NCBI RefSeq assembly: GCF_000001735.4
Contig: NC_003076.8
Coordinates: forward strand, 14,635,835 to 14,699,834
Origin: Arabidopsis thaliana
Lineage: Eukaryota; Streptophyta; Magnoliopsida; Brassicales; Brassicaceae
Length of the DNA: 64,000 bases
Direction of reading: 5' to 3'
In this document: positions 45,621 through 58,256 of the stretch, piece after piece
Numbering within the stretch: position 1 is the stretch's first letter
Layout of the letters: each line of letters opens with the position of its first letter
The notes under the pieces: generated by a model
Told to the model about the DNA's origin: nothing
Seen by the model: the letters and a program-made list of their open reading frames with translations, nothing else
Databases searched by the model: none
Position numbers and translations under genes: made by a program

Positions 45621-48600
45621 ATGGTCGGCGGGGAAGTTAAAATTCTTCGCGGGTACGAACTCCGTCTCATCCGGTGCACCGTCTCTTTGCCACTATCAGA
45701 TCCTCCTCTCGATGAATCCCAACCCGGAACCCATCCACACGACTCTCTTATAAAGTCCCTTTTGTCTTCAATCGAGGCTGGGAACTATCTTGAAGCTTTA
45801 GCCTCCGAAGCTACTAATCTAATACTCGGAGAGTACGAGTTCGACCCGGTTGATTCCGCCGAGCGAGTTTACTCCGAGCTTCTCAACAAAGTCGAATCGT
45901 TCGTGTTGAACGATTCTTCGGATGAAATCGATAAGGCTCGGCGTTCTTTTCTTGTGATGTGCTTAGCAATCGCGGCTGCTTTTTGGTTCACTTGTTGCAA
46001 TTTGACCGGGTAAGTTGCCTATTTTAACTTTGAATTTCCAATATTGAGAAATTTTGGACTCGAATTGGATTCTGGTTATTTGCATTGAGTCGTTTGTTTG
46101 CTTTTGAACTCTTAGGTCGACGCAAGGATCAACAAAATGTTCGTTACCGTTTAGAGTACCAGAAAGTAAGGAATTGGTTGAATGGGAGAACTGGGCTAAG
46201 ATTCATCTCATGTCTGCAGGTTCTGACTTGCTCGGGAAGTTTTCTAATCTCCAGGTACTATCTCCCTTCTGTATCTTTTCAAGTTCGTTGCCTAGTTTTT
46301 TCTCCATAGTCTGTGTGATGATTATATCCTGCAAGGGTCTAAGCTGTGTATCCTAGGCATTCATTTCTGTATTTGTTTGTAGTGAACTCTTGTGTAACCC
46401 AAACTACTTTTTTCTCCTTGCAGCATTTAGTTTTTGCTAGATTGCTGCTGTTAAAGTTGAAAGATTTGTTGTTTGAGACAAGTGCCTCTGAAACTTTTCA
46501 ACTTAGGAGTATTTCATGGTGGCTTGTCAGAGTCTTACTTATTCATCAAAGAGTTCTTCACGAGCCATCTTCATCTTTGTTTGAGATGTTGCAAGTTTAC
46601 ATGGCCGAAGCTCTAGACCATTTTGGAGCATTGGAAAAAGTCGAAAGCTACTGGGGTGCCAAGTTGCTACAAGACGAAGCTTCATCCATCACGTCAATCA
46701 TCCATCTGGAAGCATGTGTACTGCAATATATATATCGAAGGATTGACCCTTTTCGGTAAGTTAATGGTTTTGTCTTTGCCTACATCTTACATGTTTTATA
46801 GCTTTTTGTGACAAGATTACTTTGCTTTCGCCTTATGGTTCCTTTTGCGGCTCATGTAGTTACGAAATTGAGCTTGTATGGCACATGTGTATATAGTTGT
46901 TACTTTTCTCATTTATGATACCTATTACATACCATTTCCTACTCTCCTGCTTTAGTATATTGGTCTTGATTCGGAGTAAATTTGTCAGGTTGCAGCTTGA
47001 ATCTGCTAAAGCAGCAGCAGGGCTAGAGTTCTCTGTTACTGGGGCTCTGGGATTTCGTACTATTCACCAAGTAAGCTATGAGATATATTTTGTCTGTTAT
47101 ATAGATTCAGCTATGTTATTCTAATCTCCTCTGATCTTGCTATATAGGTAGTGCCAAAGGCACAGATGGTATTGGTAGCCAATACTAGCTCATCCAATGG
47201 GGCTGTGAGGTTGGCCTCTGAGAAAGCTGATGTTGGACCTTATGGAGCTTGGGAAGGTGAAACACCTCAAGTGTTTATGACTCCCAAACTAGTGAACAAC
47301 GAGAGTGAAGCTGGCACAGATTCAGTGCCCTTAAAACCAGTTGAACAGGCATTGATTTTGGCCCAGTGCCTTCTAATTGAAAGGGGTAGTCGGCACGATG
47401 CAATGCAAAGTAAGTGAACTCGAATTCAAAAGTATTTGCAATGTTTATTTCTCAAAACCGAGCTTAGGTGGAAAGATAGAGAAGAACATTAACAATTCTG
47501 CCTACAATTAAGTCACTAGGCATTAGTTGTGACTGCAATTCAAGAACCTTGAATAGAGAAGATGCAATTGTCTACTCTTGTTTCTGTGTCGACTAGTTTC
47601 ACTCACTTGTGTTGAATCTAATACCCTTTTTTTCTTTCTGCAGGTTGGGATATGGCTCCATATATTGAGGCAATTGATTCTCAAAAGTCAACCTATTTTG
47701 TTGTAAGTCTTCAGTCTTTCGGTTAATTAAAGTGACTGAATTTAAATGTTGATGTATGGAGCTGTTCGTTTTTCATTTTGTGTCACAACCTATCCAACTA
47801 AAACAAACTGACTGACTTTTTGTCCTTCCAACATAGAATAGCTACGGTGTTTTTGTGACTTATTGCGTGTTCGATGGGAATCATCTCGATATCGTACAAG
47901 GGAACGCGCCCGGGATATGATGGATAAGCTGGTATGTGTGAACAGCCCTTATACTTATCAATTTGGTTTTCTTTTTGGATTGTATATCCTCCTGGCTCAA
48001 ACACTCATTTTGTAGCATTATTTCATTCCGTCCTTTATTGTAGCTCTGATAGTTTTCCTTTATCAGGTTGGAGCTATTAGCAAGAGCGATCCTGGAGTAT
48101 CAAATCGGATCCCTTTATGCTATGCAGTGTATCTTCCTACTATTCCTGCTTTGAGAAAGTAGGATATTCTGTTTATGTGCATGTATAGATATCATTTTCG
48201 GGTTTCTCTGCGGTCTTATTTATCGTTCCATTTTGATTTTATCAATAGGGAATATGGTGAGCTTCTGGTGAGTTGTGGTTATGTTGGGGAAGCAATCACA
48301 ATATTTGAGAGCCTGGAATTGTGGGATAATCTAATTTACTGCTACTGGTAAACTAAATTATGAATACTGCGTCTGTAATGGAATTCAGCTTTCGCTTGTT
48401 TTGATTTTATGAATATGGCTTTCATCTTCTGTTGCAAAACTTATTATATTCTTGTGTAATTTTAGCTCCATGGGAAAGAAATCAGCGGCTGTAGATCTCA
48501 TCAATGCACGGCTTCTTGAACGCCCAAATGACCCAAGATTATGGTAATCTATTCTCTGATAGTACTCTTTGTCTGTTCTTTTCCTGTTGCTTATATATCG

Positions 48601-50695
48601 TAATTATTAAATGGTTGTGAAGTGCCACAATTATCTACTTTGAATGTACTCTTAATCTATGTGCGGATATTTCTTTGATCACTAGGAAGTTATTATTGTA
48701 TCATAACATTAAAGTAAATTTGATGATAAAAATTGGTTTCAGGTGTTCATTGGGTGATGTTACGATTTCCGATTCCTGTTATGAAAAAGCCCTGGAAGTT
48801 TCAAATGACAAATCAGTTCGTGCTAAGGTAGTTTGAGATACAAAACAGAAAAATCTTTTTTTGTCCATCTCTTTTAGTCCATGCTCTAATTATCTTCATC
48901 TTGCAGCGGGCTCTTGCTCGAAGCGCATACAATCGCGGTGATTTTGAGAAGTCGAAGATACTGTGGTATGTTTGAACATTTTGGTTCTTTCCTTATTAAT
49001 TTTTTCTTTCTCTACAAGGGAAATGGAGTTATGAACTTGGCCCTTCAGGCTGATTTACTTGTGAGATGTCTCATTTTTTTCTCCTACTCTAGGGAGGCTG
49101 CAATGGCGTTAAATTCTCTGTATTCAGATGGTTGGTTTGCTCTTGGTGCTGCTGCGTTGAAGGTATTTTACTTCATCTTCTCCTATAGCTTAGTAGCAAT
49201 ATATTTCCACTCCAAATCTAACTTGATAAACAATTGGAATTCTTGTCATGCTGGCTGAGAGATATACTAATTTAACATGTCCGACATGATACAATAGGCC
49301 AGGGATCTTCAGAAAGCACTGGATGCATTCACTTTAGCTGTTCATCTTGATCCTGACAATTGGCTGGCTTGGAACAACATTGCTAGTCTGTAAGCATTTC
49401 AGTTACACTAGTCTGCTCTGTTGGTGCTGAAAATTAATTGTTTTCTTCACGAATGCCTTACTATTTAACTTGGTGTCTCACTGCTCACCTACTTTATGTT
49501 TCATATACTATGGATGGTGCTGAATGTTTAATAATAATCTGTGAGTGCAGGCATATGATTAAGAAAAAGAGCAAAGAATCATTCATTGCATTCAAAGAAG
49601 TGCTTAAATTAAAGTATCTCTCTATCCTTTACGGTCTGTTACTTGAGCTAACAAAATCAGAATTAGTAATTGAAAAATATTTTGTATCAACAGCCGAGAC
49701 AGCTGGCAGATATGGGAGAATTTCAGCCATGTAGCTATGGATGTGGGAAATACTGATCAGGTAAATGCAGCAATTAATTATTCTACTCTTGTATATTTTT
49801 TTCTATTTTAGCTTAGGATGTAAACGAGTTGGTTTCATCTTTGTGCTTTTTTTTTTTGTTTCTTCCAGGCCTTTGAAGCTATACAACAGATAATGAGATT
49901 GACCCAAAACAAGAGTATCAGTGTTGTTTTATTGGACCGTTTAATGACAGATTTGGAAAATAGGAATATATCATACGAATCTTCTTCAAATGAATTAATA
50001 AAGACAAAACCAACAACGACCGAAAGACTCTACATAGAGTTGTTTGGGAAAATTATTCAGCAGGTTAGCAAAATATCTCAAAACTTTTACATCTTTTTTC
50101 TTTTTCTTCGTCTTATGTGTTTCTCTTTTTTATAGATTGTCAAAACAGAAAGTACATTTGAAAACTGGGGATTATACGCAAGATGGAGTAGAATCAATGG
50201 AGATCTTACGATATGTAGCGAGGCACTGTTAAAACAAGTGCGATCATATCTGGTAATGATTGACTAGTTTGTAAAGCTTTTTTTTTTTTTTGATATTTGA
50301 GTAGCTTTTGATGACATATCGGTAATGCTTTCAGGGGGTAGAAATGTGGAAAGACAAAGAGCGTTTCAAGAAGTTTGCAAGAGCATCATTGGAACTTTGT
50401 AGAGTGTACATAGAGATCTCAGCGTCTGTAGAAAGCAAACGAGAACTGTTTAGTGCTGAGATGCATTTGAAGAACACAATCAAACAAGTAATAAACTGAA
50501 CTTGTGGTCAATTACTTGCAACATTACTAAGATTTTTGAGCAGAATAAATAAATGGCGATATATTTTCTTGTGTTTGTGTCTAGGCTAGAAAGAGCTTTG
50601 GTGAGACTGAAGAATTGAAGGAGCTTGAAAGTTGCCTTGAGGAGGTCAGAAATGTTACGCAGAAGTTTGAAGGGACTACAAACATTAAAACATAA
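45621..50695 (+). CDS. TPR protein, TTC27-like (protein prenylyltransferase superfamily fold)
   Basis: Twenty exons with GT-AG junctions can be followed without a stop: 45621-46009, 46116-46254, 46424-46755, 46989-47070, 47148-47409, 47644-47702, 47842-47931, 48067-48158 and onward to the last exon at about 50585-50695. The protein begins MVGGEVKILRGYELRLIRCT and has roughly 880-890 residues. The N-terminal half is helical without clear motifs, including LRVRWESSRYRTRERARDMM. The second half carries TPR units: GYVGEAITIFESLELWDNLI, the following exons with ALARSAYNRGDFEKSKILW, SDGWFALGAAALK and ALDAFTLAVHLDPDNWLAWN. This pattern is that of TTC27 (fungal Emw1-related) proteins, which are single-copy in plants. 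A cytosolic scaffold or chaperone role is inferred from the fold. From memory it corresponds to At5g37130. Confidence 0.9.
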
Positions 50696-51482
50696 AAGAA
50701 CGCAGACTTGTGAGAGTTTCAGATCATAATGTAATGGTTCTTTTTTTTTCTTTCTGAGTTTTGAGTTTACTTTGTATTTGAAATTCCCTTTTGGGATCTT
50801 CATTACCGAAATATAACTTATAAAGTGAAGGGTGAACCTTTTTATTCACCACCTTTTCCGTGTTAACCAACAAAAGCATGCTTAGTTAAATCATGTTTAA
50901 ATTAAATAATAAATTAAATTATAATTACAAAACAGAAAAGAAAAATGGAAACAAAAAATCTTGTTATTCAACTTACGTTGACGTTAACGTCATCTACTCT
51001 TATTTTTATTTTATTTTAAATTTTGTTTATGACTAAATTTAGCAATTGTTTTAAAAGAATAAGATTTTAATAAAAAGAAACAAAATCTGACGTCTTCTCC
51101 TCCCTTTTTTATATAAAAAAAAGAATATAGATTAAGGTTATGTATTATTTCTTTTAACCCAATTTATTTTTTGAAGTTCTTTTCAAAAGTACGACAGATT
51201 TTCTAAAGGAGAAAACAATATTTTATTTTTAAATTATCAAATCCAGGTTAAGTTTCAAATTTTCTTATCTTCGTTAAAAAAATATTTTTGAAAGCTGGTT
51301 GTGAAAGAATAGAGACAGTTAATTATAATTGATACATGTGTGAATTTTTATATTAATTCATTTTGTTGTTTGTTATTGAACTTGTTAATCAGGATACGTT
51401 AAGAACAACCTTCGAATTTTGTGGTTGTTAAACAAAGATGAACTCACAACTTTACCTAAGGTAAACCACAAATATCAATTAA
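50696..51482. other. AT-rich intergenic stretch
   Basis: 3' flank of the TPR gene, then AT-rich DNA without a gene. Confidence 0.3.
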
Positions 51483-51483
51483 C

Positions 51484-51485
<2 letters not shown>

Positions 51486-51520
<35 letters not shown>

Positions 51521-51539
51521 ATAATATTAATAATATTAG
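51486..51539. repeat. (AT)n followed by (AAT)n microsatellite
   Basis: About 30 bp of alternating AT pass directly into AAT triplets, ending at the start of the FAR1-related pseudogene. Confidence 0.9.
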
Positions 51540-52262
51540 ATGATTAATGCAGTTGCAATGGAGAGTAATCATATAAGTGAAGAGTTTTTTGTCGAGGAAA
51601 AAGATGACCCAATAAGTGAAAACGAAGCTTCGGCCAATGAATTTGAAGAAGAAGATGAAATAGCTAACAACGAGGATGACGTTGTAACTGAAGAGACTGC
51701 TGCTTTAGAAGCAAATAATGATAATGAGAAGAAAGATTAAATACATATTAGAATGGAGTTCAGTGCTGATGAGATTGCATATATAACTTATAAAAAGTAT
51801 GGAGACAATCATGGTTTCAATGTAAGAAAACAACGGAGGATGAAAACAAGAGAGAAGGTAGTAAGGCTTCTTTATGTTTGCTCAAAACATGGGTATAGAA
51901 AAGAACCTAATTGTTGTGCTTCTTTGAACACTACGAGAGGGTGTTGGGGGATCAACGATATAAGGAATTACTTGCTGATTTTAATATGATGCATACCTCT
52001 CCGGTATTATGTGCTACTGTAGAGATGTTCTAACATGCAGAGGAACTGTATACACACAAAAGTTTTAGCTTGTTCCAGAAACAATACATAGTTATTGGTG
52101 ATTATGTTGCCAACAAGGTTAGTAAGTCTGAGATGATATATAAATATAAAGTATCTTATCGTGGTGTAGCACGTGAGCATTTGGTCAATTATGATGTTGC
52201 AAACGAGACAATATGTTGTAGTTGCATGAAGTTTAGTTTTGCTGGGATTTTATGTCGTCATT
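51540..52262 (+). pseudogene. FAR1/FHY3-related (FRS) gene, internally deleted and truncated
   Basis: An acidic N-terminus (FVEEKDDPISENEASANEFE) runs into a TAA at 51738-51740. The frame then continues with the FAR1 DNA-binding zinc-finger domain, MEFSADEIAYITYKKYGDNH through CSKHGYRKEP. After about 51925 the sequence jumps to the late part of the family (QRYKELLADFNMMHTSPVL, then HAEELYT, frameshifted). The SWIM zinc finger follows (ETICCSCMKFSFAGILCRHC, 52205-52265). The whole MULE-transposase core of the family is therefore missing. The SWIM motif is interrupted right after its CRH by a probable LTR. FRS proteins derive from MULE transposases and act as light-signalling transcription factors. 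This copy is dead. Confidence 0.8.
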
Positions 52263-53152
52263 GTTGGGGTCAGATTCCCCCACAAGCAAGACCGAGCCAA
52301 ACAGTCTAAGAATTACAATCACCTCATGGTTAAACATATGATTGGCCCCTAGCCTAGAACAAAACACCTCGGGACCTTATTCGATCAACCGTCTCAGAGA
52401 GAGTTCAAAAAATGGCTCGGGTGTTAATCCTATGAACACAGCCCGAGCCAATCGTGAGAACGCTGCGGAAAACATCTATATCGCCTCGGGAGACAGCCAA
52501 CTGAGTTTAATGGACAGTCATCAAGCGCGCCCCAAGCCGGTACATACTGTTTGCCCGAAGCCACCTCTCAAACACCACCGAGCCGTGAGAAACACCCGAG
52601 GCAAAGTCTTGTAAAAATCATTCATTCTCAAAGGATCATTTTCGGTAAAATAGGATCTTTTATGGGACTTTCGGAAATGATAAAGGAGAATCTTTGAAAA
52701 TAATGTCGAATAAGGAAATCTTCCCAAAGCCTTCGGAGAATAAGGAAAATATTTTTAAGACGAATATCCTCTAGAACCGACTTAAAGATAAATGGAAATC
52801 TTTCAAGAATATCGCTAGAGAGGCGGTTTAACGACCCTATATAAAGCGCCTCAGGGACTTCACAAAAGGGAGATCTTTGGATACTCACAAGAAACACATA
52901 ATTATATACCTAGTGAGAACTACGAATGGCTTGATCCCTTCACAAGGTACGTAGGCAATCCATCACGGATGCAGCAATACCTTTTAAAAACCCTAATTCT
53001 TTCTCTGTTCTTGATCAAAACCCTAATCTATTTTACAAGAGATTAGAATCTCCTTCGTAATCGAGTCTTTGATGAAATACCTAATGAAGAAAAATTACTA
53101 GATTTGTTTTCCCCTTTTAAACAAATCTATTGTGTGAATCCTTTGTTCAACA
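52262..53152 (+). mobile_element. probable solo LTR, about 890 bp
   Basis: The block starts TGTTGGGGTCAGATTCCCCC and ends TTTGTTCAACA, so the ends are TGTTG and CAACA. It is clearly richer in GC than its surroundings, and has a TATATAAAG box at about 52839 with a GC-rich upstream part, as in an LTR U3/R. No gag or pol follows. A 5-bp target duplication is not evident (GTCAT left, TAAGT right). It may be an LTR formed by unequal recombination, or a decayed element. Confidence 0.6.
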
Positions 53153-54586
53153 TAAGTTCTTAAAGAGAATATTTTATTTCCTTTAATTTATCTTACATTT
53201 ACAAAATATATTGTTGATTATTTAGTATCTGGGTAGTGATATGATGTCTTTCAGTAGATTTATTAGAGTTTATATGATTTATTTTTTATTTGAACCGACA
53301 TTCGGAAATCTTTAGTCAAGTTGTAGGGTTTTTTTATATTGAAAATCAGTTTAAATCATACGCTTTAAATTTTTGAATGTGAAGAAAGTTTAGCTATTGT
53401 TTCGAATTTAGATAATTGGTAATAAATTCATTTCCATTTTCACCAAAAAATAGTAATACTGAATATTTTAGGTTTGTTTTTTTTATTGTAAAACATACCA
53501 TTTTCACAAAAAATGAAAATAAAATTTAGTGCAGCGAAATTTTTTAATCAACTAAAGTGTCTTTTTAAAACACACTATAATTTATAAACATCAAAATTAA
53601 TATTTTTAATTATTTTTGAACGATATATTAGCAATTATATATAAAATTTTATATATAATTTAATATAAATGTTATTCTATATTCAAAACTAAACCAAATA
53701 TATAAAAACTTTCTAGTTAAAGATACATGAGAGTTTCAAAAATTATGTTATTCATATAGATGAAGGTTGTAGTTAAAATGCGTATTCATATGATGGAAAA
53801 CCGTGTGAAAAAAAAAAATATGTAAAACCATATCGTAGGCACGCATTACACATATCTTGCAAGTTAGAAAGGGCATCATTATCAGAATTTGAAAACGTAA
53901 ACGAAAGCATTTATAAACGATCAAGATCTAATATTTGTTTATACACCTAAATCTCATCGTGATACAAAGCTTAATACTTGCTATTTATTAAAGTAATAGT
54001 TTCTCTAAATTATAAACTCAATCCTTTTGTTTGATTATTACAAAAAAAAATATTCTATTCTTTATTAGTTTCTGGTTGAGAGAGCCAGAAAGAGGACTAG
54101 AAGCGGACAACTTGTGTCCACTACCATGAATGCTTTGTTCTCAAAATCCCGACCTTTCTTCTTCCCCATGCGAAAAATCAACATTACGGTTTATTAAATC
54201 TCTCTTGAAATAAAAAGAAACACAAAAGAAAGTAATGATTTTTAAATGCAACTCTGTATGTAGACTTTATGCATGAGAACTGAAGTGACATGTTCGTTTC
54301 ATTGATCACTACATATTGGAATCTAAATAAACTTTTAAAGAAAACAATTCCATTAATAAGATTTTCTTGGAAAGTGTCAAAATTTAAGATCATGCTCAAG
54401 ATATGTTGGACCTTTCGTCTTCGTCTTCCCTTATAAGTAGACCAATTAGATAGTGAGAGTTCACTTCGGAGTTCAGAGCTGTCTTCTTCATCTCTTGTCT
54501 TGTCCTCTAAAAAAAAATTGCTTTCTTCTTGTCGTTCTATTTTCTTGCTTGTAAACCAAGTTACCTATTTACATTCGTCTAGATCG
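53153..54586. other. AT-rich intergenic stretch
   Basis: No gene recognised. The last part includes the 5' region of the helicase gene, with TTATAAGTAGACC near 54431 as a possible TATA box. Confidence 0.3.
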
Positions 54587-57017
54587 ATGTCTTATCTTGA
54601 AATGGACCACCAATTCAAGGAAACTTCACTTCAGTTTGGTGTTTTCCTCATGAATTTAACAACCAACACTCGAATTTGGAACGCTTTGCACAACGAGGCC
54701 GCCAATTCCACCCTAATCAAGAGTGTGCTTCAGGAAAATACTCTGGTACGTGATAACAATAATCTTTTTTTATTTTACATTCTTAAAACTGTTGATCATA
54801 AAATATGTAATATCTGTACTTTCTCTCTTCGTAGCATAATCACATAGTTTTGTTTTATGCTTCAGTTAAGTGATAGATAGTTATGCTTATGTTTCAGACA
54901 ACAGAACAATGCGTTTGTGAAAGTGGTGCTCATGGTTCTGACCGTGTTACGAATATAATCCGTTCCGCTAAATTGAACTCTTCACAAGAAGCTGCAATCT
55001 TGAGCTGCCTTAAGATAAGGAACTGTAATCACAAGCACAGTGTGAAGCTGATATGGGGACCTCCTGGTACTGGCAAAACAAAGACGGTCGCTACTCTTCT
55101 CTTTTGCCTTCTTAAGCTAAGCTGCAAAACAGTTGTTTGTGCTCCTACAAACACAGCTATCGTAGAAGTAACATCGAGGCTCTTATCCTTATTTAAAACT
55201 TCTTCATCAGAACATTCTACTTATGGGCTAGGTAATATTGTTCTCTCTGGAAACCAGGCTCGAATGGGGATTAAAGAGAATGATGTTCTTCTCGATGTGT
55301 TTCTTGATGAGCGCATTGGAATACTCACAAGCCTGTTTTCACCTACTTCTGGATGGAAGCAGAGATTAGAGTCACTAATCGACTTTCTTGAGAACACAGA
55401 GGCCAAGTACGAGCATTACGTCCACTTATTGAAAGAAGTTGAAAGGATGAGTGAAGAAGCTGAAAAAAAGAAGAAAGGAGCTGATAAGAAGCCGAAAGCA
55501 ATAAAGATTCTTACATTTGGAGAGTTTGTAAAGAAGACTTTTGATGGCTTCAGTGAAGAGTTGGAGAAAGGTATGGTTGATTTATGGACTCATCTTCCAA
55601 AGTCTTTCATTACGTCTGAAAATGTGAAGAGTATGGTCACAGCTCGTAAAGCTCTTCAGCGCGTAAGATATTTCTTGAAAGAGAATTTTTCTAGAGATGA
55701 TTTTAAAAAGGGAAGTTTGAAATTTGATTGCTTCAACGGAGTCAGTGCTTATTGCCTTCAGATTCTACGTTTACTTCCTGAACGTTTTGAGGTTTCAGAC
55801 ATGCTGGAAAACAATGATACAAAAACATTTTGTCTACAGAATGCGGACATAATATTCTGTACAGCCTCAGGTGCTGCGGATATGAATCCGATAAGGACAG
55901 GATCGGTCGACCTTCTTGTGGTTGATGAGGCGGCTCAGCTTAAAGAATGTGAATCAGTGGCTGCTTTGCAACTTTCTGGACTTCGTCATGCTGTTCTAAT
56001 AGGAGATGAGCTTCAACTGCCTGCAATGGTTCATAACGAGGTAGTCTCTTAAAACTGTCTTTATATTTTCTTAGTTATATATACTATAGTTTTCTAATCT
56101 TAGAATAATGTGGTAGATATGTGAAAAGGCGAAATTCGGAAGAAGCTTGTTCGAGAGATTGGTTCTGCTTGGTCACAACAAGCATTTGCTTAATGTTCAA
56201 TATCGAATGCATCCTTCGATTAGTCGTTTCCCTAATAAAGAGTTCTATGGTGGGAGAATCAAAGATGCTGCTAATGTTCAAGAAAGTATTTATCAAAAGA
56301 GGTTTCTTCAAGGAAACATGTTTGGTTCCTTCTCTTTTATCAATGTTGGACGTGGAGAAGAAGAGTTTGGTGATGGACATAGTCCCAAAAACATGGTTGA
56401 AGTTGCTGTCATTTCCGAAATTATATCCAATCTTTTCAAAGGTATTATCTTTTATTGATTGATTAGTGAGTATCTTAATCTATAATCTGTTTTTTCATTA
56501 ATTATTCTTCTGACTAATTTGCTTATTTTTTGAAACAGTTTCAAGTGAAAGAAGAATAAAGATGAGCGTTGGAGTGGTTTCACCATATAAAGGTCAGGTC
56601 AGAGCAATCCAAGAGAGAACCACAAATAAGTACAGCTCCTTATCAGGTCTTTTCACTTTGAATGTTCGGTCAGTAGATGGGTTTCAAGGTGGTGAAGAAG
56701 ACATTATCATCATCTCTACCGTTAGAAGTAATGGTAACGGGAAAGTGGGATTTCTTAACAACCGTCAAAGAGCTAACGTGGCACTGACTCGAGCAAGACA
56801 CTGTTTATGGGTGATTGGTAACGAGACAACTTTGGCTCTAAGTGGTTCGAGTTGGGCAAAACTGATAAGTGAGTCTAGGACACTTGGATGTTTCTACGAT
56901 GCTGCTGATGAGAAGAATCTAAGAGATGCCATGAATGAGGCTTTGCTCGAGGATGTATCTACGAGTTTTGGTTCTCTTTCTATTAGGAATGGCTATGGGA
57001 AAAGAAATGCTTGGTAG
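54587..57017 (+). CDS. SEN1/MAA3-like P-loop helicase (Upf1-type SF1), short N-terminus
   Basis: Four exons (54587-54745, 54898-56040, 56117-56441, 56539-57017; GT-AG) give about 701 aa. Motor motifs are complete and in order: Q-like SSQEAAILSCL, Walker A IWGPPGTGKTKTV, Ia CAPTNTAIVEV, Walker B LLVVDEAAQLKE, III GDELQLPAMV, IV LLNVQYRMHPSISRF, V VDGFQGGEEDIIIISTVRS and VI NVALTRARHCLWVIGNE. Family members are RNA/DNA helicases, yeast Sen1 being the prototype for transcription termination. The N-terminal 200 residues seen in the paralogue at 1-1105 are absent, and the first recognisable segment is FLMNLTTNTRIWNALHNEAA. The start at 54587 (MSYLEMDHQF) is chosen over an in-frame ATG at 54500 because of the poor sequence between. 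Could be a truncated but expressed gene. Confidence 0.85.
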
Positions 57018-57603
57018 TGTTTTGTTTATCTTGTTTTATGTTTTTGTATGTTTTCCTATCAAACTATCTATGGTATTTTTATGATATTTTATGGTATTTA
57101 TGGTTTTCAATTTACTTAATTATAAAATTCGATTCACTTTTCATGAGATTACAAATTTTCTAAACCTTCTTTTTTATTTTATTTATTAAGTTGTCAAAAA
57201 TAAGTTTTGAGTTTTAACTTGGGTCATTGAGTCTTCAAAATGGAGTCGTTTTGAACCATTTGTTCCCGGAAAAATACATGATGCCCGCTAACTTGTTTAA
57301 CACTCCCAATACGAATGTCGGCTAAAGGCCCCAAATTTATCTAAGTATGTGCTGATCAGCCTACAATCACACCACCGTGGCAACGGCTCCTTGCGGTAAT
57401 TACTGGCATAACCTCCCCCGCATTTTCTCCATAGAAACCCTCTCTTCTCTGGTGGATAATTTCAATTACTTGAGGAGCAGATAATATATTTCTAGAAGAT
57501 GCTAAAAGATATACAAAAAAGAAATAAAAAAGAAGAAATACAAATAAGTCAAGTTAGATAAGTTTGTAAATTTTGTTTTAATAATAGAATTAAGGGTAGC
57601 TAA
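57018..57603. other. intergenic with a GC-richer patch
   Basis: A stretch at about 57235-57450 is much less AT-rich than its surroundings and looks like decayed coding sequence (for example, minus strand REERVSMEKMRGRL), family unknown. The last 130 bp may be the U3 part of the copia LTR that resumes at 58257. Confidence 0.3.
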
Positions 57604-58256
57604 TCTTATTATATAAAGTACAGTTTTGAAAGTTACTAACTCACGAGATCATGACACGTGTCAGGTCTATCATTGAGATGTTGATATATGTCAAAAAAAA
57701 GTTTCTTTAAAAAAAAAAAATAAACATATTTACATATACTAATTTATATTTCTATATCTAAAAAATTTAACTTATAACTTTTTTTAATTAAAAAGGAAAA
57801 CTAACAATAAGATGAAGGGTATAGAATTAAATTGTATTTGTATTGAAAAATTGGATTGTATTTGAATTGTATACAATCAAATTATATTGTATTGTATTAT
57901 GATAAAAAAGATATTTAAATTGTATTGTAAAATCGAATTTGTAAGATTGAAATTTAGTTTAAGGAAATACTAAATTAAATACTGAAAAAATATGAGTTAC
58001 TATTTAAAATTCAAATATCATCAATAAGTTGGAGTGTATAGAATTAAAAAGCAGTTTATTATGATGAAAGAGATAGTTAAAATGTATAGTAAAATTGAAT
58101 GTGTATGATTGAAATTTTATTTAATTCAAAAATTACTAAATTAAATATCAGAAAAGTGTGTGGATCACTATTTACTATTCAAATTTTAAATATTATCGAT
58201 TAATATTTGAATAAATTTATATCTTACACCCGCCTAAATAGGCGGGCCTTATCTAG
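57604..58256 (+). mobile_element. non-autonomous Helitron, 653 bp
   Basis: Starts TCTTATTATATAAAGTACAG after an A, and ends with the hairpin CCCGCCTAAATAGGCGGG (58229-58246) followed by CCTTATCTAG and a T. The ends, the stem-loop about 10 bases from CTAG and the A/T target site are all canonical. No ORF. Confidence 0.9.
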
